Positions 47,173 to 56,644 are shown, numbered from the stretch's first letter. The stretch: 64,000 nucleotides of DNA from CAZSHX01 sp964606895 (GCA_964606895.1 CAZSHX010000017.1:3628-67627); one strand, 5' to 3'. Numbers and translations: made by a program. Notes: generated by a model from the sequence alone, not told the origin.

Positions 47173-47702
47173 ATTTTATGGTTTAAGTGTTCGGGTTTGG
47201 CAACAAACAGCACATCCTCTTGGGATTACTGTCAGAATAATTGAACTGCCCTTTATTCTCGACAGATTCAATTGCCTTCTCGTTATTGTTTAAATGATTA
47301 GGAACGAGCAAGTCTTTCGCAGGATTATAGTTCAGACTGATATCCTTAAAAATCAAATATTATTACCTCATTACTATAGCAATATATATATTTTTCATTT
47401 ATTTCCTTTGTAATCGTTCAGTGATATAAAAAAAACTTCACTCCTAATAGAGAAATATTGAATTGCATGTAATATATCATAAATTGCTTCTTTTTAAGTC
47501 CAAGTAAGCAATATAATAAATATCATTATTTAAAATATTATCAATGGTTTAGCTGAATATTGCACCATTTTAATAAAATGATGTAATTTGAAAATTAATC
47601 CAATACTTTCAACTTTTTATATCATTGTTGTCTTAATTCCTTTCATTTCTTTGTAGTTAAATTTGCTTTTTATATTTTGCATTTTTAAAAAATGGAAAAT
47701 CA
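47173..47702. other. 530-base intergenic region before rsmA
   Basis: Mostly AT-rich text. The first 185 bases are less AT-rich and hold a short minus-strand frame described separately. The rest shows no gene, RNA or repeat. Transcription signals for rsmA should lie near its right end but no clear promoter was seen. Confidence 0.5.
47183..47356 (-). pseudogene. Possible gene remnant with protein-like C-terminus
   Basis: A 57-codon minus-strand frame opens with TTG after a stop and reads text such as NPAKDLLVPNHLNNNEKAIE and NPKRMCCLLPNPNT before TAA. Its composition is more protein-like than the surrounding AT-rich DNA. There is no ATG or ribosome site. It may be the end of a decayed gene or chance. 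Confidence 0.2.
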
Positions 47703-48527
47703 TTGATAACACCAAAGAAATCTTTAGGGCAGAACTTCCTGACCGATAAAAACATCAGCTCGAAAATCGTTGATTCACTCGGAATTTGCGATGGCGACCT
47801 TGTTCTCGAAATTGGTCCGGGCATGGGAGCCCTTACAGGACTTCTTTTTGAAAAAAATTGCAAATTGATTGCAGTTGATGCAGATTTGCGGGCTATCGAA
47901 TTATTAAGAAAAACTTATTTACGTCCGAATTTCGAATTGATTCATTCAGACATCAGGGAAATCAATCTGCCTGAACTGATGAAAATCAATAATTCCAATA
48001 AAATCAAGATAATAGGGAATATACCTTACAACATTTCAAGCGATATTTCTTTCTGGCTGATGGAAAATTCTGAGTTGATTGAATCTGCAATTATTATGTT
48101 TCAAAAAGAAGTGGCTCAAAGGTTTGCCGCAAAACTTCGTACCAAGGATTACGGAATTCTGACTGTTGCTTTGAATTTGGTCGGTTCGGGAAAAATTCTC
48201 TTTGATGTTTCTCCTAATTGTTTTTACCCCAAACCCGAAGTAACATCGTCAATATTCAAGTTTGCTTTTAATGACGGGAAAAACGAAAATTTTACTGAAA
48301 TTAAAGAAATTGTCCGTGCGGCGTTCAATCAGCGAAGAAAAACTTTAAGAAATGCCTTGAAGAATCTTCTCGAAATCAAAACCGGGAAAAAGATTGATGA
48401 AGTTGCAATTGAATTGAAAAACAGGGGAATGGATGTTCTGTCGAAAAGAGCAGAAGAGCTTACTGCTGATGATTTTACAAAACTGAATGAACTTTTGAAA
48501 AGTATTATTTCATCTAAAACTGCTTAA
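47703..48527 (+). CDS. rsmA: 16S rRNA (adenine1518/1519-N6)-dimethyltransferase
   Basis: A 274-residue enzyme from a TTG at 47703; GGA lies 6 bases upstream, and the out-of-frame ATG at 47692 stops after four codons. KKSLGQNFLTDKNI is the family start, LEIGPGMGALTGLL the SAM site, and GNIPYNISSD motif IV. It dimethylates two adenines in helix 45 of 16S rRNA during small-subunit maturation. It is 4 bases upstream of the PAP2 gene. Confidence 0.93.
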   Translation: MITPKKSLGQNFLTDKNISSKIVDSLGICDGDLVLEIGPGMGALTGLLFEKNCKLIAVDADLRAIELLRKTYLRPNFELIHSDIREINLPELMKINNSNKIKIIGNIPYNISSDISFWLMENSELIESAIIMFQKEVAQRFAAKLRTKDYGILTVALNLVGSGKILFDVSPNCFYPKPEVTSSIFKFAFNDGKNENFTEIKEIVRAAFNQRRKTLRNALKNLLEIKTGKKIDEVAIELKNRGMDVLSKRAEELTADDFTKLNELLKSIISSKTA

Positions 48528-48531
48528 GAAA

Positions 48532-49527
48532 ATGAACAGTGAAAATAAAAATCGGGATACAGAAAAAATAAAAAAAGCAAAATTAGAACCGCTTTTGAAG
48601 TTTGATTTAAGAGAAATCCTTTCGTTGACTGATGTTTATACAATCATCATTTTATTGATTTACACTGTTCTGGCTGTCATATTCTATACCGAGATTAAAA
48701 ATTCCACAAACTGGATATTGATAAATCTTTTCATCATTGCCGGAATCATTTCTATTGCTACTGTGGATGTTAAGCTGAATGCAGGCAGAATTTTCAAGCT
48801 TTTCCGAAAACTTACTCTGGCTCCGCTTGTTTTCTTTATTTACACTCAGGCACAGATTTACATCAGGGCAATAAATCCGCATGATTATGATGCTATTCTT
48901 ATTGCATGGGATAAATTTATTTTTGGCGTGAATCCGACTCAATGGTTGAAAAATATTTCCTTTCCTGCATTGACTGAATATCTGCAATTTACCTACATGA
49001 CTTATTTCTTTTTGCCGATGTTCCATGGTGTAGAGCTTCATCTGAAAGGCAAGGATTTGGAGTTTGATGAATTTTCGAGAATGGTAGGCTTTGCATTTTT
49101 TATGTCATATTTATGTTATTTCGTTTTGCCGGCTGTCGGACCAAGATTCACACTTCATGATTTTTCGCAAATGTCAACCGATTTGCCCGGGCTGTGGCTG
49201 ACTGAGTTTTTCAGAGGCTCAGTGAACAGCGGGGGAGGGATTCCATCGGGAATAAATATTAATCCGGTTTTGTTTGTCAATCGGGATTGTATGCCAAGCG
49301 GTCACACATGGATAACTTTGGTGAATATCTATCTTGGATTCAAGTTTCGTTCCAAATTAAGATGGGTATTTCTTGTTTTTGGCGGTAGTTTGATTTTTGG
49401 AACAATTTATCTGAGATACCATTACGTGGTGGATGTTTTAGCCGCGATTCTGCTTGCTGTAGCAACTTTCAAACTTGAAAAAATATTTCGAAGATTTCTT
49501 GTCAGAATGGGTTTTAGTACTCATTAA
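48532..49527 (+). CDS. PAP2-family membrane phosphatase/phosphotransferase
   Basis: A 331-residue inner-membrane protein with about six helices. The PAP2 motifs CMPSGHTW and LRYHYVVDVLA are clear, and VGPRFTLHD replaces the usual first motif. This arrangement resembles the inositol-phosphotransferase/AUR1-like branch. It probably acts on lipid phosphates or phospho-head groups. Co-transcription with rsmA is likely (4-base gap). Confidence 0.83.
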   Translation: MNSENKNRDTEKIKKAKLEPLLKFDLREILSLTDVYTIIILLIYTVLAVIFYTEIKNSTNWILINLFIIAGIISIATVDVKLNAGRIFKLFRKLTLAPLVFFIYTQAQIYIRAINPHDYDAILIAWDKFIFGVNPTQWLKNISFPALTEYLQFTYMTYFFLPMFHGVELHLKGKDLEFDEFSRMVGFAFFMSYLCYFVLPAVGPRFTLHDFSQMSTDLPGLWLTEFFRGSVNSGGGIPSGININPVLFVNRDCMPSGHTWITLVNIYLGFKFRSKLRWVFLVFGGSLIFGTIYLRYHYVVDVLAAILLAVATFKLEKIFRRFLVRMGFSTH

Positions 49528-49618
49528 CTTATTCGTTGGAAAAAGTTTTTTTATATATGTAACTAATTGATTATTTTTGCATTGCAGCAGATGAAGTTTA
49601 ATATTTTTATAGATAGCA

Positions 49619-52600
49619 ATGAAAAAGTATAAATATTTTTTGATTTTTCTTTTTATTTTATTTCGATTTCCGGTTTTTTCATTTCCATTAATTCAATTAA
49701 CTGAATACAGTCTAATTGATTATCCGGATATTAATGCTAAATATTTTGATTTCGATAATACCGGGAAATTGAATATATCCCCAAAAGCTTCAGATTACAG
49801 CATAAATGATAATGGCACAACAGCATTGATCAAAGGGATAAATTGCTTTCCACAGAGTCCGTTAACTTCAATTTCTGCTGTTATTTCTTTTGACCTTGGA
49901 CTTGATTCAGCATCGGGGAAATTTGAAATCGGCAGAACGTTTGCCGAAAATCTTGCAAATCTACTTCCAAACAATCAATCTGAATTTGCCGTAACAAGTT
50001 TTGATGCATTCAGTTATCTCGAGCAAGAGTTTACAACCGATAAATCAAAACTTCTCAATGTTTTGGCAAATTTGAAATATAGCGAAGGTTCCCAATGGGA
50101 TCCGGGTTTTCTGGACGATTTAACCGGTGCCATTGCTATTGCCTCACAGGGTAAAACTAATAAGAATATAGTATTTATAACCGATGGAAGCGGAACGATA
50201 GATGCAGATACAATAATTAGTCATGCCAAAAAGCTTGGAATAAAGATATTCATTGTCTGCCTAACCGATTTGTTCAACGAAGATTTAAAAAGAACTGCGA
50301 CAGGAACAGGCGGGCAGTTGTTAGTTCTTAAAGATTTGAAATTTACTAATAGTCTTGCCGCATCGGTTCTGGCTTTAATGATGAACTACAAACCCTGTGA
50401 AGTGATTTGGACAGCAAATCCTGACTGCAAAGAAGTTCATAATATTCAATTATCAAATATTCAAAACAAAGACACAACCGAACTAAGTGTTCAAATTCCT
50501 GAAAGTTATCAACCGATAATTGTTAGTAATCCTGCTTTTCTTAGATTTAGTGCAGTTTTGCCGGGTTTGAACAAAACACTTGATTTATCCATTACAGCAA
50601 AAAACGGAGCGGTAACAATAACAGAATTGAGTATCAACAACCCTGTTTTCACGATTGAACAGGGAGGAATAATTCAGCCGATAACACTTCAAAAAGGTGA
50701 AGTTAGAAATCTGAAAGTAAAGTTTACACCACTGGACTCAGCACTTGAATTTGGAAGTTTAAACATTAAAACTGATGCCTGCTCCGGAAAAAATATTTTA
50801 ATAACAGGCGGCTTCCCAAATGCTCAGCCTAAAACGGCTACTTTGAAAATTCTTGAACCTTTGCCGCATCAGGTTTTTATTATTGGTGATACTGCAAGTG
50901 TAATTTGGACAGGTCTGTTGCCTGCGGATGTTGTTCAGGTTGAATATTCAGTGAATAATGGAGCAAGTTGGGACACACTTGCAAAAAATGTAAGCGGGTT
51001 GAGATATAACTGGTTTGTACCTGATAAACCGAGCGATTCATGTCTTATCAGAGTAATTCAACTCTGGCCCAATAATATTGGACGAACACTTGATTTGCAT
51101 CATAAAAACGGAGTGAATTGTGCAAATTTCAATTCTGATGGAAGTTTAATCGTTACGGCTTGTAAAGATTCACTTGCCAGCATCTGGAATTCAAACAATG
51201 GTGCAAAATTATTTGATTTAAAAGGACATACAAAAGCAGTTCTTTGGGCAAATTTTGATAGAATTGAGAAATATGCTGTTACTTCAAGTGAAGATAAAAC
51301 TGCAATTATATGGGATATTGTGAAAGGGGATTCTGTTCGAACATTGTCGGCTCATACTAATTTTGTCCGTTCTGCTAATTTCAGTCCCGACGGAAAAAAT
51401 ATCGTAACTTCAGGCACAGAAGGTTCTTGCTTTGTTTGGGATGTTGCAACGGGAACCATTAAAGATACCGTTAGTTTTAATGCAGGTTCGTTATGGTTTG
51501 CTACTTACAGCCCCGATGGAAAGTATATCGCAACAGCCAATAATATCGGACTTTGCAATATCTGGAATACAACAACTAAAAAATTTGATAGAACTTTTGA
51601 TACAAAGACAAACGGAGTTGTACCTTACGTAGCTTTTAGTCCCGACGGTTCAAAGCTTGCCGCCGCCACATGGATAGGCAAAGCTGTTGTCTGGAATTTT
51701 AAAACAGGAGATACACTTTTTACAGTTGAGCATTACGATAGTCTTCATAATATCGTACCGCTGACTTCTGCAAATTTCAACTACACAGGAGAGCTTTTAT
51801 TAACATCAAGCATCAATGAAGCAAGAATGTGGAATGCCAATAACGGAGCATTCATTCCTCCTCCTTATGCGGAGCATAGGAGCAGTGTTCAGACTGCAGT
51901 TTTTAATTTTGACGGAACACGTGTTTTAACTGCCAGCTGGGATAGTACAGCAAAAATATGGAATCTGCTCGAAAGAGCACTTCAAACAGGAATTATGGAC
52001 AGTGTGTTTTCGATTGCAAAGTCGGATATTAAAAGCGAAGATATTGAATTTCCATCCGTACCCGTGAGTTCAATTAAAGATTCTACCATTTCGAATTTTA
52101 TAATTAATACTTCCGGTTTTCCTATCAAAGTCAGCAGTATAAAGATCTCGGGACCAAATGCAAAAGATTTTCTAATCATCAAAGGCTTTGCATCTTATAA
52201 ACTCGACACGAATAAAGCCTCAAGTATTACAATCAGATTCAATCCAAAAGATATAGGCTTGCGGACAGCCTTGATTGAGATTGTTTATTCAGGGAATAAA
52301 ATTACCAAAGTTTTAACAGGCATCGGATTCGACCCGGGATTGCAGGTGGTTACTCCAACTATTGATTTCAAAAATGTCGAGGTAGGGGATATCCGCGATA
52401 CTGTTATTTCTGTTGCATTCAGAAACAGAAGCGACAACCCCATCAGGATTTTAAGAATTCGAAATGTCGGTCCTGATAATATTCATTTCAGTATTCTCTC
52501 AGGGACAGATACCGGAATGATTAATCCGGGTGAAACCAGACAAATGGCATTCAGGTACATACCGGAATTGGCCGGAAGGAAAAATGACCTGATTTATATT

Positions 52601-53347
52601 GAACATAATGCTAAAGGCTCTCCAAGCAGAATTAATTTATTTGGCGAAGGTGTGCTTCCAAGGATTGATTCAATTACGTTTTCATTGAAAAGTATTGAAG
52701 GCTCTCCGGGAGAAATTGTTGAACTGCCGATTTATGTTAAAAATATCAGTTCAAATGGAATCAGTTCGGCGATTACAGGATTCAACTCTTCCCTGACTTT
52801 CAATTCGACATTACTCGAGCCGATTGAAGAGAACTATCCCGGAACAATTACCGGTTCAACAAGAAGTATTACTTTGAGTCTGCCATCAGCAGTTGTTTCT
52901 GCAGATTCAATCATAAAAAAGATAAAGTTCAGAGTCGGACTGGGCAATGATACACTTTCCGGTTTGAAACTTGAGAACATCGTTCCTCAGGGCAAGGGTA
53001 GAATTGTCATTGCAGATGAGCCTTCGGTCTTTACTCTTCGTGGTTATTGCAAAGAAGGAGGAAACAGACTATTTGAATCAGAAAATAGGCTACAGTTTGC
53101 CTTATTGGTTCCAAATCCTACAAAAGGCTCAGCTAAAGCTGAATTTGAAGTAATCGAAAACGGACTTCACAAACTAACATTGGTTGATATTAGCGGCAGA
53201 ACCGTGCTTGTTATTTTTGAAAGAAATCTAACTCCAAATACCTATAGTATTGATATAATCACAGACAATATTCCTACCGGCAGATATTTTTGCTTTCTGG
53301 AAACGCCAACTAAGAAAATATTCAGACAGTTAGAAATTTCGAAATAG
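49619..53347 (+). CDS. T9SS cargo: VWA, seven-bladed WD40, ASH and cohesin-like modules
   Basis: A 1242-residue secreted protein. A signal peptide ends near VFSFP. A VWA-like fold (AVISFDLGLDSASGK, KNIVFITDGSGTID) spans about 85-250. After Ig-like segments, seven WD-type blades (SLASIW, TAIIWD, SCFVWD, LCNIWN, KAVVWN, EARMWN, TAKIWN) run about 490-780. ASH-like beta domains follow (NPKDIGLRTALIEI), then a cohesin-like stretch (GSPGEIVELPIYVKN). A T9SS CTD ends it (VPNPTKGSAKAEFEV, IPTGRYFCFLETP). WD40 propellers are rare in secreted bacterial proteins, so this is a notable chimera. Its target is unknown. Confidence 0.83.
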   Translation: MKKYKYFLIFLFILFRFPVFSFPLIQLTEYSLIDYPDINAKYFDFDNTGKLNISPKASDYSINDNGTTALIKGINCFPQSPLTSISAVISFDLGLDSASGKFEIGRTFAENLANLLPNNQSEFAVTSFDAFSYLEQEFTTDKSKLLNVLANLKYSEGSQWDPGFLDDLTGAIAIASQGKTNKNIVFITDGSGTIDADTIISHAKKLGIKIFIVCLTDLFNEDLKRTATGTGGQLLVLKDLKFTNSLAASVLALMMNYKPCEVIWTANPDCKEVHNIQLSNIQNKDTTELSVQIPESYQPIIVSNPAFLRFSAVLPGLNKTLDLSITAKNGAVTITELSINNPVFTIEQGGIIQPITLQKGEVRNLKVKFTPLDSALEFGSLNIKTDACSGKNILITGGFPNAQPKTATLKILEPLPHQVFIIGDTASVIWTGLLPADVVQVEYSVNNGASWDTLAKNVSGLRYNWFVPDKPSDSCLIRVIQLWPNNIGRTLDLHHKNGVNCANFNSDGSLIVTACKDSLASIWNSNNGAKLFDLKGHTKAVLWANFDRIEKYAVTSSEDKTAIIWDIVKGDSVRTLSAHTNFVRSANFSPDGKNIVTSGTEGSCFVWDVATGTIKDTVSFNAGSLWFATYSPDGKYIATANNIGLCNIWNTTTKKFDRTFDTKTNGVVPYVAFSPDGSKLAAATWIGKAVVWNFKTGDTLFTVEHYDSLHNIVPLTSANFNYTGELLLTSSINEARMWNANNGAFIPPPYAEHRSSVQTAVFNFDGTRVLTASWDSTAKIWNLLERALQTGIMDSVFSIAKSDIKSEDIEFPSVPVSSIKDSTISNFIINTSGFPIKVSSIKISGPNAKDFLIIKGFASYKLDTNKASSITIRFNPKDIGLRTALIEIVYSGNKITKVLTGIGFDPGLQVVTPTIDFKNVEVGDIRDTVISVAFRNRSDNPIRILRIRNVGPDNIHFSILSGTDTGMINPGETRQMAFRYIPELAGRKNDLIYIEHNAKGSPSRINLFGEGVLPRIDSITFSLKSIEGSPGEIVELPIYVKNISSNGISSAITGFNSSLTFNSTLLEPIEENYPGTITGSTRSITLSLPSAVVSADSIIKKIKFRVGLGNDTLSGLKLENIVPQGKGRIVIADEPSVFTLRGYCKEGGNRLFESENRLQFALLVPNPTKGSAKAEFEVIENGLHKLTLVDISGRTVLVIFERNLTPNTYSIDIITDNIPTGRYFCFLETPTKKIFRQLEISK

Positions 53348-53348
53348 A

Positions 53349-53422
53349 TGTAGTGGCGAACGGCGTCCGCCCTTTCTTTTTTTAATAATTCTCCGAATGG
53401 GCATCGACTATTCGCCCCTACA
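53349..53422. repeat. Dispersed imperfect inverted repeat
   Basis: TGTAGTGGCGAACGG-type left arm (53349-53372) pairs imperfectly with the right arm (53399-53422) that ends TTCGCCCCTACA. Downstream at about 53430-53456 AATTCGTAATT occurs twice. These are the sort of intergenic repeats commonly scattered in this bacterial group. Confidence 0.5.
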
Positions 53423-53635
53423 ACAAAACGTAATTCGTAATTTGAAATTCGTAATTGATTTTTCCGCTCGCCCCTGCAAACTTCCAAAACGTGATTTTGT
53501 TTTCTAATATATTTTCATTAAGTTGCAGATGTAAGTTCGCAATATTTAATCTCAATGGAATTTTAGTTTATGAATCAGTTAGATCACGGCGACTACGAGA
53601 TATAGTAATTAATTTATTATAGGAATGAGATTGTT

Positions 53636-54031
53636 ATGCCAAAAATAAATGTAAAAGGCACAGAGATAACTGTAGTCGCTAAAAACGACATAGATTTCAT
53701 TTGCCTTACGGATATGACATACGGATTTAAAGAAGGCATTGGATTAATTGGTAAGTGGATTACTAATAAAAATACACTTGAGTATCTTGCGATTTGGGAA
53801 AAAGTAAATAATCTCAATTTCAATTACCCCGAATTCGGGGTAATTGAACATGAAGCCGGAGTAAACAGATTTATTATGTCGTTAGGTCAATGGCTCGAAA
53901 GAACAAAAGCAATTGGATTGATAGTTAAATCCGGCAGATATGGAGGCACTTATGCCCATAAAGACATTGCATGTAAATTATTTCCTGAAAATATTCCGCT
54001 TACTATTGTTTTAAATTGTTTTTTGTATTAA
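53636..54031 (+). pseudogene. KilA-N domain gene, probably frameshifted and truncated
   Basis: The 131-residue frame has the KilA-N text NTLEYLAIWEKVNN and KAIGLIVKSGRYGGTYAHKD, and then departs from the family at residue 110. The usual continuation is '..F.sWISPEFrlyLi'. Removing four bases near 53988-53991 gives P-E-F-R-L-L-L in another frame, which matches that continuation and implies a frameshift. The typical helical rest of the protein is missing. KilA-N proteins are DNA-binding and common in phage and mobile islands. It marks the left side of the accessory island. Confidence 0.65.
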
Positions 54032-54107
54032 GTTGTAGATGTAGATTATGGAAATTAGAAAACAAACAGAAATTTTTGTTTAATAAAAATTTAAAAGGAA
54101 TATAAAA

Positions 54108-55004
54108 TTGGAATATAAAAATATTGAAGAAAACGAAAACACCCGATTTGTTTTTGAGAGTTTGATTAACTATGCTACTGAATATAATAAACTGCCAAGT
54201 ATTAAACCTATTTTTAAAACAAATGATTTTGCTTTATATAACAATGACTGCTTGGAAGTAATTCAAAGATTTCCTGACAATTATATTGATATGATATTTG
54301 CCGACCCTCCGTACATGCTATCTAATAATGGGATTACTTGTCAAAACGGAAAAATGGTCTCTGTTAATAAAGGAAAATGGGATAAAAGTAATGGATTTGA
54401 AAATGATTTAATTTTTCATGAAGAATGGATCAATCAATGTCGTAGAATATTAAAACCAGAAGGTACTATTTGGATAAGTGGAACTTATCACAGTATATAT
54501 CAATGTGGCTATTTATTACAGAAACTAAATTTTCACATTCTTAATGATATTACATGGTTTAAACCCAACGCTTCCCCGAATTTAAGCTGTAGATTTTTCA
54601 CAGCAAGCCATGAGACAATATTATGGGCAAGAAAAGATAAAAATGCAAAACATATTTTTAACTATAATGCTATGAAAAACGGTAAATTTCCTGAGGACAG
54701 CCTAAAAAAAAATGATACCCAAATGCGATCTGTTTGGTCTATTCCTCCTACAAAAGGAGAAGAGAAAATGTTTGGAAAACATCCCACCCAAAAACCTCTT
54801 GCATTATTAAAAAGAATTGTTTTAGCTTCGACAAATGATAACGCAATAATATTAGATCCATTCAATGGAAGTGGAACAACAGGAATTGCATCGAACATGA
54901 TTGGCAACCGCAGATATATCGGGATTGAAGTTGATGAAAAATATATAGATTTGACAATTAAAAGATATAATCATTTAGATAGTAACATTAGGATGGCAAT
55001 ATGA
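54108..55004 (+). CDS. DpnA-like adenine DNA methyltransferase
   Basis: This encodes 298 residues from a TTG at 54108, with AAGGA 7-8 bases upstream. Motif IV DPPY (D66-Y69) comes before the SAM motif DPFNGSGTTG near 264, the beta-class order. The text FADPPYMLSNNGITCQNGK with SVNKGKWD closely resembles M2.DpnII (DpnA), which methylates adenine in GATC. Its last bases overlap the nuclease gene (ATGA). It should protect host DNA from the neighbour. GATC specificity is inferred from family resemblance. Confidence 0.85.
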   Translation: MEYKNIEENENTRFVFESLINYATEYNKLPSIKPIFKTNDFALYNNDCLEVIQRFPDNYIDMIFADPPYMLSNNGITCQNGKMVSVNKGKWDKSNGFENDLIFHEEWINQCRRILKPEGTIWISGTYHSIYQCGYLLQKLNFHILNDITWFKPNASPNLSCRFFTASHETILWARKDKNAKHIFNYNAMKNGKFPEDSLKKNDTQMRSVWSIPPTKGEEKMFGKHPTQKPLALLKRIVLASTNDNAIILDPFNGSGTTGIASNMIGNRRYIGIEVDEKYIDLTIKRYNHLDSNIRMAI

Positions 55005-55609
55005 TAACGAGAATGACTGCTATAAGAAATCTTGAAATGTATTTGAATCAGGATTTATCGGTTTTAGCTCATTCTTTTGGAATAACAACTTTTAGAGACG
55101 GAAAGCAGAATAAAGGTTGGAAGGGATTAACTTTAGAAAGACTTGCTGGTTTAATTAATAATAATATTCAAGCTCCGAATGGTTTAGGATTCGAATTGAA
55201 ATCTGTTGCTTTTTGTTTCGTTAAAGGGGAACTACAACCCAAAGAAACGATGGCAATTACAATGTTAAACCCCATAAATTTAATTAATACTCCTTTTTTA
55301 AAAAGTCATTGTTGGGATAAACTTAAATCGTTAGTTTTTTGTGCAGTTTTATGGCAAGGACATCACAATATAAAATCTGAACTATTAAAAATAAAATCTT
55401 TTGACTTTATCGAATCTGATACCTTAATAAAGGAAATTGAAGAAGATTATGAATTTATTAGAAATAAATTAATCACCTACGGGTACACATCCTTAACAGG
55501 CAAAGATGGTAAATGGATTCAAGCAAGAACAAAAGGAGCTGGGCATGGATCAACATCCAGAGCTTTTTATGCAATGAAAGCTCTGATAAAAGAAATATTT
55601 AGAGATTAA
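55001..55609 (+). CDS. MutH/Sau3AI-like type II restriction endonuclease
   Basis: A 202-residue protein starting in the ATGA overlap with the methyltransferase. KGWKGLTLERLAG, GFELKS (E65, K67), PKETMAITM and IQARTKGAGHGSTSRAFYAM follow the MutH/Sau3AI pattern. The position of the catalytic Asp of MutH (7 before Glu) holds A58, with N60 nearby, so the active site may be altered or built differently. It probably cuts unmethylated GATC-like sites. With the DpnA-like enzyme it makes a compact two-gene system. Confidence 0.78.
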   Translation: MITRMTAIRNLEMYLNQDLSVLAHSFGITTFRDGKQNKGWKGLTLERLAGLINNNIQAPNGLGFELKSVAFCFVKGELQPKETMAITMLNPINLINTPFLKSHCWDKLKSLVFCAVLWQGHHNIKSELLKIKSFDFIESDTLIKEIEEDYEFIRNKLITYGYTSLTGKDGKWIQARTKGAGHGSTSRAFYAMKALIKEIFRD

Positions 55610-55669
55610 TATTTACAACATTTTTTTCCTCTTCCGTTCTTTGATTTACAATTTTTATTGATTCCTTGC

Positions 55670-55817
55670 TTTATAGAGGTTTCGTAAGAGTTTATAGAGG
55701 TCTTATTGTGCTTTGATGAGGTCTCGTAATTGTTTATGAAGGTTTTTTGATTATCTTTATGGAGGTTTCATTAGTGTTTGTGGAGGTTTTGAATTGCTTT
55801 GTGAGGGTTTTGAAATG
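55670..55817 (+). repeat. Seven-unit 21-bp direct repeat array
   Basis: Seven units begin at 55670, 55691, 55712, 55733, 55756, 55777 and 55798, five exactly 21 bases long, one 23 and one 20. The shared core is TTTATRGAGGTTT with variable ends. A degenerate eighth unit may follow. The 21-bp period equals two helical turns, as in iterons or arrayed protein-binding sites. Confidence 0.75.
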
Positions 55818-55916
55818 TTTCAAGAGCCGTACAAACCTTTTCAAAAGTCATACAAACTAAGTTTTATATAGATTTTTCATATTTTTTGTCGTATTTACAT
55901 TAAGGAGGTTTTATTT

Positions 55917-56059
55917 ATGATTACAGCACAAAGAAATTACAACATGACGGATGCGGAACTGTTTTCAGGGACAGAAGATATTATTATCATGTTCGTTCAG
56001 CAACAGGCGGCACGGAAAGTGCGGACAGCGTAACGGTTTATATAGATGTTTCGGGGTAG
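55917..56059 (+). pseudogene. Collapsed small gene: intact start joined to a shifted tail
   Basis: A very strong ribosome site (AAGGAGGT) precedes the ATG at 55917. The frame reads MITAQRNYNMTDAELFSGTE and stops at 56031-56033. In another frame, the overlapping DNA reads YYHVRSATGGTESADSVTVY and ends at 56059, which resembles the end of a fibronectin-like beta protein. The two halves suggest an internal deletion that broke the frame of a longer gene. The start region may still make a 38-residue peptide. Confidence 0.5.
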
Positions 56060-56107
56060 GGGATTATGAGTTATGAATTTTAAGTGTTATTTTTAAATGG
56101 AGAACAT

Positions 56108-56644
56108 ATGAAAAAGATGTTATTATTACTTTCATTTATACTTGTTCAAAACAGTTTCTCACAAACAGTCTTAAATGATATATTTAAAGTAACCGAAAAA
56201 AAAGGGGTTTATTCTTACGATATGGCTGATTCCTTAAAAATTGATTATGTTAAACTTTCGGATGAGTATAAAAGTTTATGGGACGATACAGCGAATGAGA
56301 AGAATAACAATATGTTTGGTAACAAGTTAGAAATTAATCAAGTATTTCAATCAAAAGCAGAAAAAGAAGAGAAAATCTCAAGTGAATGGAATCTTCTTTT
56401 GCAGAGTTTAGGTAAATATTTATTTAAAAATGATTTTAACTTTGATGAACCTACTTCAATTTATGTAAAGTTTTATTTTGATGAGAATGGGAATATTGAT
56501 TTTTTATTTTATAATGCTAAGGACATAAAATTGAAAAATAATTCTATTTTTGTTGATTTGCTTAATGAATTCCTCAAGCATTATCAATTTGATATAAGAG
56601 TTGGTAGAAAGTATTCTCAATGCGGTAGTATTATTTTGAAATAA
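56108..56644 (+). CDS. Small exported protein, unknown function
   Basis: This encodes 178 residues from the ATG at 56108 (GGAG about 5 bases upstream; the frame also opens at 56084). A signal peptide (MLLLLSFILVQNSFS) ends near residue 19. The rest is charged with a C-terminal hydrophobic beta-like part (SIYVKFYFDENGNIDFLFY), slightly like a TonB-C fold but without its signature. Unknown family. It ends in a terminator at 56683. Confidence 0.65.
   Translation: MKKMLLLLSFILVQNSFSQTVLNDIFKVTEKKGVYSYDMADSLKIDYVKLSDEYKSLWDDTANEKNNNMFGNKLEINQVFQSKAEKEEKISSEWNLLLQSLGKYLFKNDFNFDEPTSIYVKFYFDENGNIDFLFYNAKDIKLKNNSIFVDLLNEFLKHYQFDIRVGRKYSQCGSIILK

Noticed and set aside
47200..47300. Short plus-strand frame after the ketosynthase gene
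   Set aside because: No start codon or ribosome site, and the minus-strand frame over the same DNA looks more protein-like.
55670..55817. CRISPR array
   Set aside because: Units are directly adjacent with no spacers, and the repeats are degenerate; no cas gene is near.
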